A stretch of 64,000 bases of DNA from Luteimonas endophytica (GCF_029887875.1 NZ_JARXRM010000025.1:124001-188000); one strand, 5' to 3'. Positions 20,509 through 30,554 are shown, counted from the stretch's first letter. A program made the numbers and translations. Notes: generated by a model not told the origin, from the letters alone.

Positions 20509-21705
20509 ATGAAAGCGATGATTCCCGCGCCCGCCCTGCTCGCGCTCGCGATGGCCACCGCCCTCGGCACCGCCGCTCCGGCGGCCGCGGCGCTGCAGCC
20601 CAAGGTCGACGCTGCCGCCGAGGAGTGCCAGCGGCGCGGGCGCTCCACGCCCAAGGCCGAGCCGCTGTATCCGCAGGCGACCCGCGAGGCTCCGAGCGAA
20701 GGCGCCTCGCAGCGGATGGGCCAGCGCCTGAACAAGCTGGGCGAGGCGTTCGAGAAGGAACAGTACGCCGAGGTCCGCGAGCTGGCCGACGCGATCATCG
20801 CCGAGGAGCGCGCCAACGACTACGACAAGGCCTATGCCGCGCAGCTGGCCGCGAATGCCGCCTACAGCGAGGACGACAGCGCCGCCGCCATCGCCTACCT
20901 TCAGCAGGCGGTCGAGTTCGACGCGCTCGACAACAACGGTCACTTCCAGTCGATGCTGATGCTGGCGCAGCTGCAGGCCCAGGAGGAACAGACCGACGCC
21001 AGCCTGGCCACGCTCGACCGCTACCTGCAGGAGACCCAGTCGGACAAGGCAGACGACCTGGCGCTGAAGGGCCAGCTGCTCTACCAGGCGGAGCGGTACG
21101 CCGAGGCGATTCCGGCTCTCAAGGCGGCGATCGAGGCGTCCGAGAACCCGAACGGCGGCTGGGTGCAGGCGCTGATGGCTTCCTATGCGGAGACCGGCCA
21201 GACTGCCGAAGCCACGGCGCTGGGCGAGGAGATGGCCGCGAAGACTCCCGGCGACAAGCGCGCGCAGATCAATCTCGCCAGCATGTACATGCAGGCCGAG
21301 CAGATGGACAAGGCGATCGAAGTGCTGGAGAAGCTGCGTGCCGAGGGCCAGCTGACCGAGGACCGCGAATACCGCAACCTCTTCGCGCTGCACCTCAACA
21401 CCGAAGGCGGCGAACAGAAGGCGATCGAGGTGATCAACGACGGCCTGCAGAAGGGCGTGCTCGAGGAGAACCACCAGACCTACGTCGCGTTGGCCCAGGC
21501 CCACTACTTCTCCGAGCAGACCGAGCCTGCGATCGAGGCCTATCGCAAGGCGGCGCCCCTGGACGAGGATGGCGAGACCTATCTCAACCTGGCCAAGGTG
21601 CTGGCGGGCGAGGGGCGCGACGCCGAAGCCAAGGAGGCCGCGCAGCAGGCGCTGGACAAGGGCCTGGCGCGCCCGCAGGAGGCGACGCAGATCCTCTCCC
21701 GCTAG
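20509..21705 (+). CDS. Secreted tetratricopeptide-repeat protein
   Basis: A 398-residue protein with a signal peptide (residues 1-27, ending APAAAA) and about eight TPR-like helical repeats, for example EQTDASLATLDRYLQETQSDKADDLALKGQLLYQ and EPAIEAYRKAAPLDEDGETYLNLAKVL. It is expected in the periplasm as a protein-protein interaction scaffold. Its place directly upstream of the tonB operon suggests a link to energy transduction, but tonB has its own promoter. Function not known. Confidence 0.8.
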   Translation: MKAMIPAPALLALAMATALGTAAPAAAALQPKVDAAAEECQRRGRSTPKAEPLYPQATREAPSEGASQRMGQRLNKLGEAFEKEQYAEVRELADAIIAEERANDYDKAYAAQLAANAAYSEDDSAAAIAYLQQAVEFDALDNNGHFQSMLMLAQLQAQEEQTDASLATLDRYLQETQSDKADDLALKGQLLYQAERYAEAIPALKAAIEASENPNGGWVQALMASYAETGQTAEATALGEEMAAKTPGDKRAQINLASMYMQAEQMDKAIEVLEKLRAEGQLTEDREYRNLFALHLNTEGGEQKAIEVINDGLQKGVLEENHQTYVALAQAHYFSEQTEPAIEAYRKAAPLDEDGETYLNLAKVLAGEGRDAEAKEAAQQALDKGLARPQEATQILSR

Positions 21706-21713
21706 GCGGCCGG

Positions 21714-21735
21714 CCCCGGGAAAACGTTTCCGGGG
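21714..21735 (+). terminator. Hairpin after the TPR gene
   Basis: CCCCGGGAAA-ACG-TTTCCGGGG is a near-perfect stem with one bulged base located 8 bases after the TPR stop codon. There is no T run, so termination is likely but not certain. Confidence 0.5.
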
Positions 21736-21737
21736 AG

Positions 21738-21766
21738 TTGGTAACCGCTGTCAGGATTGGTATAGA
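21738..21766 (+). promoter_or_regulatory. Sigma-70 promoter of the tonB operon
   Basis: TTGGTA (21738-21743) is followed after 17 bases by TATAGA (21761-21766), giving a predicted start near 21773 and an 86-base leader before tonB. I see no clear Fur box overlapping it. Confidence 0.55.
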
Positions 21767-21779
21767 CTTGGGGATTCCC

Positions 21780-21799
21780 GTTGCCCTGCGAAGGGCAAC
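21780..21799 (+). other. tonB leader hairpin with GNRA-type tetraloop
   Basis: GTTGCCCT-GCGA-AGGGCAAC is a perfect 8-bp stem closed by a GCGA (GNRA) tetraloop at the 5' end of the predicted tonB transcript. It may stabilise the mRNA or act in regulation; neither is proven. Confidence 0.5.
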
Positions 21800-21858
21800 A
21801 GGATTCCGAACAACTAGACCGGGGCGCTCCGGCGTCCGGACAGACTTGAGTTCCCCGC

Positions 21859-22527
21859 ATGACGCAACGCTTGCCGACGATCGACAAGAGCGACGAAGAC
21901 GAAGGCCTCAACTGGGCGCGCATCGCCGGCTTCACCATGGTGATCGCGTTCCATGCGACCGCCGTGCTGCTGCTGCTGGCCCCGGTCAACCCTCCCAGCG
22001 CCGGCCCCGAAGCGGAGGAGGTGACCCAGGTGGTCATCATCGAGCCGCCGCCGCCGCCACCGCCGCCGCCACCGCCGCCGCCAGAGCCGCCCAAGCCGCG
22101 CGAGATCAAGGAACTGGTGCCGCCGCAGCCGACCCCGACGCCGCCGCCGCCGGAGGAGCCGCCGGTGGTCTTCGACGAGCCCTCGCCGATCGATACGCCG
22201 GCGCCGCCGCCGGCGCCGCCGGCGCCACCGGCCCCGGTCGCCGACATCGGCGCCAGCGTCGATATCTCCTCCAAGAACATGAATCCGCCCAAGTACCCGC
22301 CGTCCGCGCTGCGCGCCGGGATCCAGGGCACCGTGGTGCTGATCGTCGACGTCGACGCCCAGGGCAACGTCACCAACGTTTCGGTCGAGACCTCCAGCCG
22401 CAACCGCGATCTCGATCGCGCCGCGGTACAGGCGGCGCGCCGTTGGCGGTTCAATCCCGCCACGGTCGACGGCCGCCCGGCCGCCGGTCGCGTGCGCGTT
22501 CCGGTCGACTTCAACCTCGGCGGCTGA
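21859..22527 (+). CDS. tonB: Energy transducer TonB
   Basis: A 222-residue protein with a single N-terminal membrane anchor (~residues 20-42) and a periplasm-spanning proline-rich region that begins with a run of 15 prolines. It ends in the TonB C-terminal domain (PKYPPSALRAGIQGTVVLIVDV...RWRFNPATVDG). It couples the proton motive force harvested by ExbB/ExbD to outer-membrane TonB-dependent receptors. It is first in tonB-exbB-exbD1-exbD2, the arrangement described in Xanthomonas. Confidence 0.95.
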   Translation: MTQRLPTIDKSDEDEGLNWARIAGFTMVIAFHATAVLLLLAPVNPPSAGPEAEEVTQVVIIEPPPPPPPPPPPPPEPPKPREIKELVPPQPTPTPPPPEEPPVVFDEPSPIDTPAPPPAPPAPPAPVADIGASVDISSKNMNPPKYPPSALRAGIQGTVVLIVDVDAQGNVTNVSVETSSRNRDLDRAAVQAARRWRFNPATVDGRPAAGRVRVPVDFNLGG

Positions 22528-22628
22528 CCCGCGCCGGGCGCATCATCTGAGTTGCTTCGCCCGCACCACCCGTTTCGCGTCACCGATCCATCCATAACTC
22601 CAAACTTCACCACTCAAAGGTAAGCGTC

Positions 22629-23390
22629 ATGCTGCAGGAAACCACCAACGCCCCTGTCTCCGGAGCCGCCGACAGCGCCGCAGCGCTGCAGCAGATGGGC
22701 TTCGCGGACATGATCCAGCACCTCGACATCGTCGGCTGGTTGGTGCTGTGCACCCTCCTGGCCATGTCGGCCATGTCGATCTACTGGATCATCTTCAACT
22801 TCATCAAGAACGCGCGTCTGCGTTCGAGCTCCGACCGCGTGATCAGCACGTTCTGGGAAACTCCTAACGCGCAGGATGCGATCCGCTACATGGAAGAGCA
22901 GCCGCGCAGCGAGCCGTTCTCCAAGGTCGCGCTCGACGCGGCCCAGGCCGCGGCCCACCACCAGCGTCACGAGGGCTCGCGCCTGGTCGAGTCGCTGAAC
23001 CGCTCCGAGTTCGTCGATCGCGCGCTGCGCCAGGGCGTGACCCGCGAGTCGCTGCGGCTCGAGGCCGGCCTGACCCTGCTGGCGACGGTGGGCTCGACCG
23101 CCCCGTTCGTCGGTCTGCTCGGTACGGTCTGGGGCATCTATCGCGCCCTGATCCGCATCGGCGCCAGCGGCCAGGCCGACATCGGCGCGGTCGCCGGTCC
23201 GGTCGGCGAGGCGCTGATCATGACCGCGATCGGTCTGGGCGTGGCGATCCCGGCGGTGCTGGGTTACAACTTCTTCACCCGCACCAACCGCATCACCAAC
23301 AACAAGCTCGATACCTTCGCGCACGACCTGCACGACTTCTTCGCCACCGGTTCGCGCGTGGGCGACGTCGCACCGCCGGTTCAGCGCTGA
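22629..23390 (+). CDS. exbB: Biopolymer transporter ExbB
   Basis: A 253-residue MotA/TolQ/ExbB-family proton channel subunit. It has a first membrane helix at ~37-58 (VGWLVLCTLLAMSAMSIYWIIF), a large cytoplasmic loop, and two more helices around LLATVGSTAPFVGLLGTVWGIYRAL and ALIMTAIGLGVAIPAVLGYNFF. It forms the pentamer around ExbD. An AAAGG ribosome-binding site precedes the ATG. Confidence 0.96.
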   Translation: MLQETTNAPVSGAADSAAALQQMGFADMIQHLDIVGWLVLCTLLAMSAMSIYWIIFNFIKNARLRSSSDRVISTFWETPNAQDAIRYMEEQPRSEPFSKVALDAAQAAAHHQRHEGSRLVESLNRSEFVDRALRQGVTRESLRLEAGLTLLATVGSTAPFVGLLGTVWGIYRALIRIGASGQADIGAVAGPVGEALIMTAIGLGVAIPAVLGYNFFTRTNRITNNKLDTFAHDLHDFFATGSRVGDVAPPVQR

Positions 23391-23417
23391 TCCGGATCGA
23401 CTTGAGGGAGGTCCGAC

Positions 23418-23840
<423 letters not shown>

Positions 23841-23852
23841 CGGAGACCCACG

Positions 23853-24266
23853 ATGGCATTCAGTTCCGATGCCGGCGAAGGCCCGATGGCCGACATCAAC
23901 ATCATTCCGCTCGCGGACGTGATGCTGGTGTTGCTGATCATCTTCATGGTGACGGCGCCGCAGCTGTCGTATCCGATCGACATCGACCTGCCGCAGCGCT
24001 CGATCAATCCGCCGGACAATCCGGTGGAGCCGCCCGAGCCGATCCGCCTGCGGATCGACCCGGCCGGGCAGGTGTTCTGGAACGACAGCCCGACCCCGAT
24101 CAGCGCCCTGCGCAACATGATGGAGGCCGAGGTCCAGCGCGATCCGACCAACCAGCCGACGCTGGAGATCGACGCGAGCGAGGACTCCGACTACGGGGTG
24201 CTGGCCAAGGTGCTGGCGCACGCCAAGAACGCGCAGATGCTGAAGATCGGCTTCGTCAAGAAGTAG
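23853..24266 (+). CDS. exbD2: Biopolymer transporter ExbD (copy 2)
   Basis: A 137-residue ExbD paralogue with the same helix and aspartate ([19 protein letters not shown]). In Xanthomonas campestris the second ExbD is known to be dispensable for iron uptake but needed for some other TonB-linked functions. Here too it follows exbD1 directly and ends before a strong terminator. Confidence 0.94.
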   Translation: MAFSSDAGEGPMADINIIPLADVMLVLLIIFMVTAPQLSYPIDIDLPQRSINPPDNPVEPPEPIRLRIDPAGQVFWNDSPTPISALRNMMEAEVQRDPTNQPTLEIDASEDSDYGVLAKVLAHAKNAQMLKIGFVKK

Positions 24267-24327
24267 CCGCACCACCCGGGCCGTCGCCCCTGCAGCGCGC
24301 CGGCCCGTACGCTTACCGCAACCTTCG

Positions 24328-24354
24328 ACGCCGCCTCCGGGCGGCGTTTTTTTT
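24328..24354 (+). terminator. Intrinsic terminator of the tonB operon
   Basis: ACGCCGCC-TCCG-GGCGGCGT is a perfect 8-bp stem followed by an eight-base T run, a textbook rho-independent terminator. Confidence 0.92.
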
Positions 24355-24466
24355 GGCGGGCGGGGGGCCTGCGCCAGGGGGCGCTCCAAGCCCTGAGCGC
24401 TCCGCTTGCGTCGGGCGCCGGCCCGGGCGTAGGCTCGAGGCGTGGTTCCGACCTGCGAGGTGTCAG

Positions 24467-24880
<414 letters not shown>

Positions 24881-24901
24881 GCGCGCCGCTCGACCGGGCC
24901 G

Positions 24902-25642
24902 CTACAGCAGCTCCAGGTACCGGCGCACCGTCGGGACCAGGCCGCCGTACAGGGCCTCGACCACCAGCGCGTGGCCGATCGAGACTTCCAGCACGCCGGG
25001 AACGGCGGCGAGGAACGCCGCCAGATTCTGCTGGCTCAGGTCGTGCCCGGCGTTGACGCCCAGCCCGGCTTCGCGCGCCAGCCGCGCGGTGGCGGCGCAG
25101 CGCTCCAGCGCCTCGGACGCGTCTCCGCGGGCGTGGGCTTCGGCGAAGGGGCCGGTGTAGAGCTCGATCCGGTCGGCACCCACCGCCGCGGCCTGCGCGA
25201 CATCCGCGCCGGCATCGGCGAACAGGCTGACGCGGCAGCCGAGTGCGCGCAGCGCCGCGACCGGTTGCCGAAGCACGGCAGCGTCGCGCGCGAAGTCGAA
25301 GCCGTGATCGGAGGTCAGCTGGCCGTCCGCGTCCGGGACCAGGGTGGCCTGGTCGGGGCGGGCCTGGCGGCACAGCGCCACGAAGCCCGGGTAGCCGGGC
25401 CGCGCCGGCGCGAACGGGTTGCCCTCCAGGTTGAACTCCACGCCGCGCTCCCGGCAGAGCGTCGCCAGCGCCAGTACGTCGTCGGCGCGGGCGTGGCGGG
25501 CGTCGGGCCGGGGGTGCACGGTGATGCCGTGGGCACCGGCATCCAGGCAGGCGCGCGCCGCCTGCAGCACGTCCGGATCGCGACCGCCGCGGGCGTTGCG
25601 CAGCAGCGCGATCTTGTTGAGGTTGACGCTAAGCCGCGTCAT
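24902..25642 (-). CDS. pdxJ: Pyridoxine 5'-phosphate synthase
   Basis: A 246-residue TIM-barrel enzyme condensing 3-amino-2-oxopropyl phosphate with 1-deoxyxylulose 5-phosphate in vitamin B6 synthesis. Visible signatures are [55 protein letters not shown] and LGVNAGHDL. The ATG at 25642 is the usual start; one at 25651 would add three residues. It is convergent with the third exbD. Confidence 0.95.
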   Translation of the reverse strand: MTRLSVNLNKIALLRNARGGRDPDVLQAARACLDAGAHGITVHPRPDARHARADDVLALATLCRERGVEFNLEGNPFAPARPGYPGFVALCRQARPDQATLVPDADGQLTSDHGFDFARDAAVLRQPVAALRALGCRVSLFADAGADVAQAAAVGADRIELYTGPFAEAHARGDASEALERCAATARLAREAGLGVNAGHDLSQQNLAAFLAAVPGVLEVSIGHALVVEALYGGLVPTVRRYLELL

Positions 25643-25689
25643 CGCCGTCATCGCATGCGCCGGTCCCGGCCCGGCGCCACGGGGGCGCG

Positions 25690-25959
25690 TCAACGCTGCG
25701 GCACGTCGCCGGGCGCGGCCGGCGCCTCGGCCGAGCGCCGGGCCTCCGCCTGTTCGCGCAGGCGGCGCAACTCCTGCGGATCGATCATCATCGAGTCGTC
25801 GCGGGTCTGGCTACCGACGCGCTGGGCCAGCAGGCCCATCACCCAGATCACCAGCAGCACCAGCGCGGCGAGAATGCATACCACCGCCAGCGCCAGCGAC
25901 TTGGTCGACATCGCGATGGCGAATGCGGCGATCGCCAGAAGCAGGAACAGCCAGGGCAT
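25690..25959 (-). CDS. Small two-helix membrane protein
   Basis: An 89-residue protein with two hydrophobic helices at the N-terminus (residues ~2-20 and 22-45) and a charged cytoplasmic tail ([16 protein letters not shown]). It lies between cls and pdxJ. I do not recognise a family with certainty; membership in a membrane-lipid or envelope context is only positional. Confidence 0.6.
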   Translation of the reverse strand: MPWLFLLLAIAAFAIAMSTKSLALAVVCILAALVLLVIWVMGLLAQRVGSQTRDDSMMIDPQELRRLREQAEARRSAEAPAAPGDVPQR

Positions 25960-26059
25960 GGCGGGGTCCTTCGGTCCATGAAATCCCCGCCAGTCTAGCG
26001 CCTGCCGTGGGCGCTGGCAGCCGCCCGGGCGGCCGGAAACGCCGCCCGTCGCTGGCCGG

Positions 26060-27502
26060 CTAGAGCAGCGGCGAAAGCAACCGCGCCAGGGCCTCCGGCA
26101 GGCGCTGGCGCAGCGGCCGTCGGCCGGCAGGGCGCACCCTCGCGGCCTGGCGCAGCTCGCCCTCGACGTGGGCGGCGAGTTCCGAAGCCAGCGCGGCGTC
26201 GTCGAACAGGACCGAGACCTCGAAGTTGAGCCGGAAACTGCGGTGGTCGAAATTGGCGCTGCCCACCAATGCCAGCGAATCGTCGATCACCAGCGCCTTG
26301 GTGTGCAGCATCCGTGGCCCGTATTCGTAGACCTTGACGCCGGCGTCGAGCAGCGCGTCGAAGTAGGAGCGCGCAGCCAGCGTGACCAGCAGCGAGTCGC
26401 TGCGCTTGGGCAGCAGCAGCCGCACGTCGAGCCCGGCCAGGGCGGCCGAGGTCAGCGCCATCATCGCCGCCTCGCCGGGGACGAAGTAGGGGGTCACCAG
26501 CCAGACCCGCTCGCGCGCCGCATGGATCGCGCTGACGTAGATCCGGTGGATCGACTCCCACGGCGAATCGGGGCCCGAGGTCAGCACCTGGGCGGCGACC
26601 GGGCCGCGATCCGCTTCCGGAGTCTGCGCGGCGATCCCGTCGAGGCAGCGATCGTCGGCCCCGGCGTAGATCCAGTCCTCCACGAAGACCTTCTGCAAGC
26701 GTCGCACCGCTTCTCCCTCGATCCGCACGTGCAGGTCGCGGAACGCGTCGTCGCGGCGCCGCTCGTCGTGGTCCTCGCTGATGTTGATGCCGCCGGTGTA
26801 GCCGATGCGGCCGTCGATCACCACGATCTTGCGATGGGTCCTCAGATTGAGCCACGGGCGCTGCCAGAAGCGGCCGAAGCGGGTCGGGTGGAACCAGGCC
26901 ACCTCGCCTCCGGCGGCGGACAGGGCGCCGAAGAAGTGCCGGGCCCGGGAACCGCCGATCGCATCGATCAGCAACCGCACCTTCACCCCGGCGCGGGCGC
27001 GCTCGACCAGGGCGTCGCGCAAGGCCGCGCCGCACCTGTCGGGGTGATAGATGTAGTACTCCAGGTGGACGTGGTCGCGGGCGCGGGCGATGTCCGCCAG
27101 CAGCGCCTCGTAGGTGCCTCCCCCGTCGATCAGCAGGCGCACAGCGGTGGCCGAGGCCGGCGCGAGCCCCGAGGCCGCGCGCGCCAGCTTGGCGAGCTCC
27201 GCGGCATCGGCATGCGCCGAGAACCCGTCCTGGTCCTGGGGAATGCGCGCGCGGCTGTGGGCGCGACGCAGGCGCTGGCGCCGGATCCGCTGCGGACCGA
27301 ATACGTGGTAGATCAGGAAGCCGACGTAGGGCAGCAGCGCCAGACCGAGCAGCCAGCTCAGCGTGGCCACCGGCTCGCGCTTCTGCAGCACGATCCAGCC
27401 GCCCAGCCAGACCAGGTACAGCAGCCAGACGCCGACCAGCAGCGCGGCCAGGCCGGGGGTCGAAACCAGCGCGTCCCAGCCGCGCTGCAGCAGTTCGGGC
27501 AT
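26060..27502 (-). CDS. cls: Cardiolipin synthase
   Basis: A 480-residue phospholipase-D-superfamily enzyme. It has two N-terminal membrane helices (residues ~17-70), then two HKD catalytic motifs: [18 protein letters not shown] and [23 protein letters not shown]. It joins two phosphatidylglycerols (or related donors) into cardiolipin at the inner membrane. The length is typical for ClsA. It is transcribed away from the amyloid cluster, so the 27503-27826 interval holds both promoters. Confidence 0.92.
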   Translation of the reverse strand: MPELLQRGWDALVSTPGLAALLVGVWLLYLVWLGGWIVLQKREPVATLSWLLGLALLPYVGFLIYHVFGPQRIRRQRLRRAHSRARIPQDQDGFSAHADAAELAKLARAASGLAPASATAVRLLIDGGGTYEALLADIARARDHVHLEYYIYHPDRCGAALRDALVERARAGVKVRLLIDAIGGSRARHFFGALSAAGGEVAWFHPTRFGRFWQRPWLNLRTHRKIVVIDGRIGYTGGINISEDHDERRRDDAFRDLHVRIEGEAVRRLQKVFVEDWIYAGADDRCLDGIAAQTPEADRGPVAAQVLTSGPDSPWESIHRIYVSAIHAARERVWLVTPYFVPGEAAMMALTSAALAGLDVRLLLPKRSDSLLVTLAARSYFDALLDAGVKVYEYGPRMLHTKALVIDDSLALVGSANFDHRSFRLNFEVSVLFDDAALASELAAHVEGELRQAARVRPAGRRPLRQRLPEALARLLSPLL

Positions 27503-27776
27503 CTGTGGAGCCTGCGTTCGGTCGGCGCGGAAGCGGCCTCCTAGGCTAGCGCCGCGCTCGCGCCAGCGGAACCATCGTGTTGTGCCGGTGCGTGTAAACC
27601 GTCACCCGCGGGGGTGTAACAGGCGCGAGACACCCGGCGTTCCCCCGCAAACCGCGGCGCCGCGCCACGCGCGCCGCTGCCGGTGCGCGCGGACTGCCAA
27701 GCGGACGTAACGCCCAGGCCGGCCGTAGCCACTGCAGGGTCGTCGCAACACATTGAAATACAAGCAATTTTAGAGT

Positions 27777-27791
27777 TGGCACGGGCCCTGC
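27777..27791 (+). promoter_or_regulatory. Sigma-54 (-24/-12) promoter of the amyloid-like operon
   Basis: TGGCAC-N5-CTGC matches the RpoN consensus TGGCAC-N5-TTGC, with the invariant GG (27778-27779) and GC (27790-27791) correctly spaced ten bases apart. It is preceded by an unusually AT-rich stretch (27751-27775) that could bind IHF or allow bending. The predicted start is about 24 bases before the ATG at 27827. A sigma-54 activator gene sits at the far end of the operon. Confidence 0.78.
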
Positions 27792-27826
27792 GTTGGTTCC
27801 CTCGCAATCTTCGCTGGGGACCCCCG

Positions 27827-28336
27827 ATGACCACGACCCGAACCATCGCGCTGCTGCTGCTGGCCTGCGCCGCCCCCGGCCTGGCGCAGGCCGCCGGCGC
27901 GCGTACCGGCGTCGAGCCGAAACACGGCGAGATCGTGCTGCTGCGCGACGTCAACACGCGCCACGCCTACCGGCCGATGCCGCCGAGCATCGCGACCATC
28001 GTCGACCCGACCCCGAACGCCCAGATCGACGGGGTGCTGGGGACCGGCGAACTGTCCGACGCCGACTTCGCGGCGATGGATTCCGGCAACAGCATGGTCC
28101 TGGCCGGGCGCCACGGCGCCGGCACCGTCGAGCGCATGACCAGTACCGCGGTGGGCGCCAGCCTGGGCCGGGCGACCGGCGACGGTGGCACCCTGTCCGG
28201 TGGCGGCATCAACGGCGCGCTCTCCACGCCGCTCGGCGCCATCGGCGGCGCCACCCGCGGCGTGGGCGACCAGGTCAACCGCGCGCTGTCGCAGTTTCCC
28301 TTCGGGCAGGCGCCGGCCGGGAACGGCGGTCCGTGA
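27827..28336 (+). CDS. Secreted protein in the FapA position of an amyloid-like operon
   Basis: A 169-residue protein with a clear signal peptide (residues 1-22, LLLLACAAPGLAQA) and a Gly/Ser/Thr-rich C-terminal half (GGTLSGGGINGALSTPLGAIGG). I do not recognise its fold. Its position and length correspond to FapA of Pseudomonas, a small periplasmic protein that helps keep the fibril subunit soluble. The ATG at 27827 follows the sigma-54 promoter directly. Its TGA (28334-28336) overlaps a possible GTG start of the next gene. Confidence 0.65.
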   Translation: MTTTRTIALLLLACAAPGLAQAAGARTGVEPKHGEIVLLRDVNTRHAYRPMPPSIATIVDPTPNAQIDGVLGTGELSDADFAAMDSGNSMVLAGRHGAGTVERMTSTAVGASLGRATGDGGTLSGGGINGALSTPLGAIGGATRGVGDQVNRALSQFPFGQAPAGNGGP

Positions 28337-28338
28337 GC

Positions 28339-28965
28339 ATGCGCGCGCTCGTGGTGGCCGCGGCGCTGCTGGCGGGACCCTTCGGTGGGGCGCGGGCACA
28401 GCATGCCGATGAGTACGCGGCGATGCTCGACTGGCTGGCCGAGACCCGCATCGACGAACGCGCGCTCGCCGGCGCCAGCGGCGCGATCGCCGTCAACATG
28501 GCCGCCGGCGATCTCAATCAGCAGGCCAACCTGCGCAGCATGGCGGTCGGCACCGGCGCCAGCGCCGGTATCGACGCGCGCCAGCGCAGCCTCGGCGACG
28601 ACGCCAACGCGCCGCGCGATGCCACCGCGGTGATCGGCGGCCAGGCGTTCGACGGTGCGAACGGGATGGTTTCCATCAATCAGGCCAGCGGCAGCGGCAA
28701 CGCGGAACTCAACGCGATCGCCGTGACGCTGGCGCAACAGGGCATACGCGAAACCAGCGACGAGCAGCTCTCGTCGCCGCTGTTCGCGTCAGCAGGGCTG
28801 GAACACCGACCCAACCAGGGGGAGGCGGATGCGGGGGACCGGAAGGTCGCCGTGGAAGCCTCTGCGCTGCAGGGATTCGAGGGCGTGTTCCAGCTCAATC
28901 AGATCGCGGGGTCGGGCAATGCCACGGACAACCATTTCGTGATGTCCGTGCAGACCGTTCCGTGA
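28339..28965 (+). CDS. fapB: FapB-like minor amyloid subunit (nucleator)
   Basis: A 208-residue secreted protein (signal peptide to ~residue 20) with three copies of one motif in the same register. They lie at ~45-71 (GAIAVNMAAGDLNQQANL), 106-132 (GMVSINQASGSGNAELNA) and 179-205 (GVFQLNQIAGSGNATDNH). The pattern G-x3-(V/I/L)N-x2-(A/S)G-x2-N-x2-x-N matches the repeats of the next gene and those of FapB/FapC. Being smaller and less regular than its neighbour, it fits a minor, nucleating subunit. A GTG at 28333 is an alternative start coupled to the previous gene. Confidence 0.7.
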   Translation: MRALVVAAALLAGPFGGARAQHADEYAAMLDWLAETRIDERALAGASGAIAVNMAAGDLNQQANLRSMAVGTGASAGIDARQRSLGDDANAPRDATAVIGGQAFDGANGMVSINQASGSGNAELNAIAVTLAQQGIRETSDEQLSSPLFASAGLEHRPNQGEADAGDRKVAVEASALQGFEGVFQLNQIAGSGNATDNHFVMSVQTVP

Positions 28966-29002
28966 ACCGGCACTTCACTCCAGAGAGAAAGCAGAGGACA
29001 TC

Positions 29003-30499
29003 ATGAAAGCGAATACGAAATGGACGGCGCTCGCGATTGCGGTCGCCGCGGTAACGGCCGGTGCGGCCCAGGCGCAGGACGTCGAGTACAACGAGACCGT
29101 GGTGATCGACCACGACATCACCGTCGACGACACCCGCAACTACACCACCAACACCAACACGAACACCAACACCAGTACCAATACCAGCAACACCAACTTC
29201 AACATGGACGTGGACAAGGACATCGACGTCGCGATGTCCTACAGCGACAGCTTCGACCGCCGCACCCGCCAGCGCATCGACCAGAGCCTGACCGAGTCGC
29301 ACAGCCTGACCACCAATGAAGAGTACGAGAACATCGAGCGGACCGAGAACGTCAGCTCCGAGCGCAACGAGCACGGGGTCAACGTGCAGCTCGACAAGGA
29401 ACTCTCGCTGAGCTCGGACATCGCCTTCACCGGCGACCCGACCCTCTCGGGCGACATCGAGATCGACTCCGCGGCGATCGCGGTGGTCGACAACCGCCAG
29501 TCGATCACCGGCAACGCCGGCATGAACGACATGCTGACCAACGACGCCTCGATCGGCGACGACGTCGGCTCGGAGGCTTCGGGCAACCTGGCGTTCAACG
29601 TCGCCGCCGGCGACAACAACGCCCAGGACAACGCCGTCGCCCTGTCGGCCGCCGACGCCAGCTTCGCCTTCGGCCTCGCCGACGCCGAGATCTTCGTCAA
29701 CCAGTACGGCGCCGGCAACCAGACGATGAACATGGGGGTCACCAACGCCGCGGACATCGGCGGCAACGCCTTCGCCAACGCCTCCGGCAACATCGGCGCC
29801 AACGTCGCCTCGGGCAACAACAACGAGCAGAAGAACGCGCTGGCCGCATCGGTCGCCACCTCGGCGTATGCGCAGTCGAGCGTCAGCTCCAACCAGGTCT
29901 CGACCGGCAACGCCGTCAGCAACTCCGGGCGCATCGAGCAGATGACCGACAGCGTCGACATCACCCTCAGCGGCTCGGTCGAGGGCCTGTCGCTGGGCGT
30001 GGGCGTGGGCGCCTACGAGGGCAGCGAGCAGGGCCGCTACGCCGGCCGCGGCAACGCCTACCAGCAGAGCAACTTCTACGCCGACATGTGGGAAGGCCAG
30101 GACCACCCGGCCGGCGACAACATCGGCCACGCCGACTTCGACAACGAGAGCCAGGGCGCGGTGCAGAACCCGTACCGGCAGGGCGTGGGCGGACTGGCGT
30201 TCGACACCGACGAGGCCGGCAGCTACCAGGGCTCCGAGGAAGGCGAGCTGGGCTTCGTCGAGCTGTCCTACAGCGACCTGGTCGCCAGCCTGAGCGGCAC
30301 GGTCAGCACGACCCAGTGGATCGTGGTCGATGCGACCAACACCGCCAGCCTGTCGGGCAGCGCCTTCAGCGGCGCCTCCGGCAACATCGGCGTCAACGTG
30401 GCGGCCGGCACCGGCAACCTGCAGGCCAACAGCCTGTCCATGGCCGTGGCCCAGCCCTCCACCGGCGGCGGCGGTGGCGGTGGTGGCGGCGAGCAGTAG
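29003..30499 (+). CDS. fapC: FapC-like major functional amyloid subunit
   Basis: A 498-residue secreted protein. The signal peptide is cut near residue 25 (GAAQAQ). An Asn/Thr tract (~47-66) and a charged region (~68-160) come next. Three repeats follow: ~192-218 (ASGNLAFNVAAGDNNAQDN), ~260-286 (ASGNIGANVASGNNNEQKN) and ~458-484 (ASGNIGVNVAAGTGNLQAN), separated by linkers. The tail is nine glycines then EQ. Asn/Gln/Gly/Ala-rich repeats with variable linkers are the hallmark of FapC amyloid fibrils. The C-terminal Cys-x-x-Cys that I recall from Pseudomonas FapC is absent. An AGAGGA ribosome-binding site precedes the ATG. Confidence 0.75.
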   Translation: MKANTKWTALAIAVAAVTAGAAQAQDVEYNETVVIDHDITVDDTRNYTTNTNTNTNTSTNTSNTNFNMDVDKDIDVAMSYSDSFDRRTRQRIDQSLTESHSLTTNEEYENIERTENVSSERNEHGVNVQLDKELSLSSDIAFTGDPTLSGDIEIDSAAIAVVDNRQSITGNAGMNDMLTNDASIGDDVGSEASGNLAFNVAAGDNNAQDNAVALSAADASFAFGLADAEIFVNQYGAGNQTMNMGVTNAADIGGNAFANASGNIGANVASGNNNEQKNALAASVATSAYAQSSVSSNQVSTGNAVSNSGRIEQMTDSVDITLSGSVEGLSLGVGVGAYEGSEQGRYAGRGNAYQQSNFYADMWEGQDHPAGDNIGHADFDNESQGAVQNPYRQGVGGLAFDTDEAGSYQGSEEGELGFVELSYSDLVASLSGTVSTTQWIVVDATNTASLSGSAFSGASGNIGVNVAAGTGNLQANSLSMAVAQPSTGGGGGGGGGEQ

Positions 30500-30554
30500 G
30501 CGCCGTCGCAAGAGGTGAACTCCCGGCCCTCCCCTGAGCCGGGATTCTCTGGAA

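Noticed and set aside
22040-22230. CCG-rich repeat stretch as a possible mobile or structural repeat
   Set aside because: It is the proline-rich region of TonB and explained by the protein.
27601-27620. GTCACCCGCGGGGGTGTAAC as an activator-binding enhancer for the sigma-54 promoter
   Set aside because: The arms do not align without gaps; the position is attractive (~160 bases upstream) but symmetry is too weak to list.
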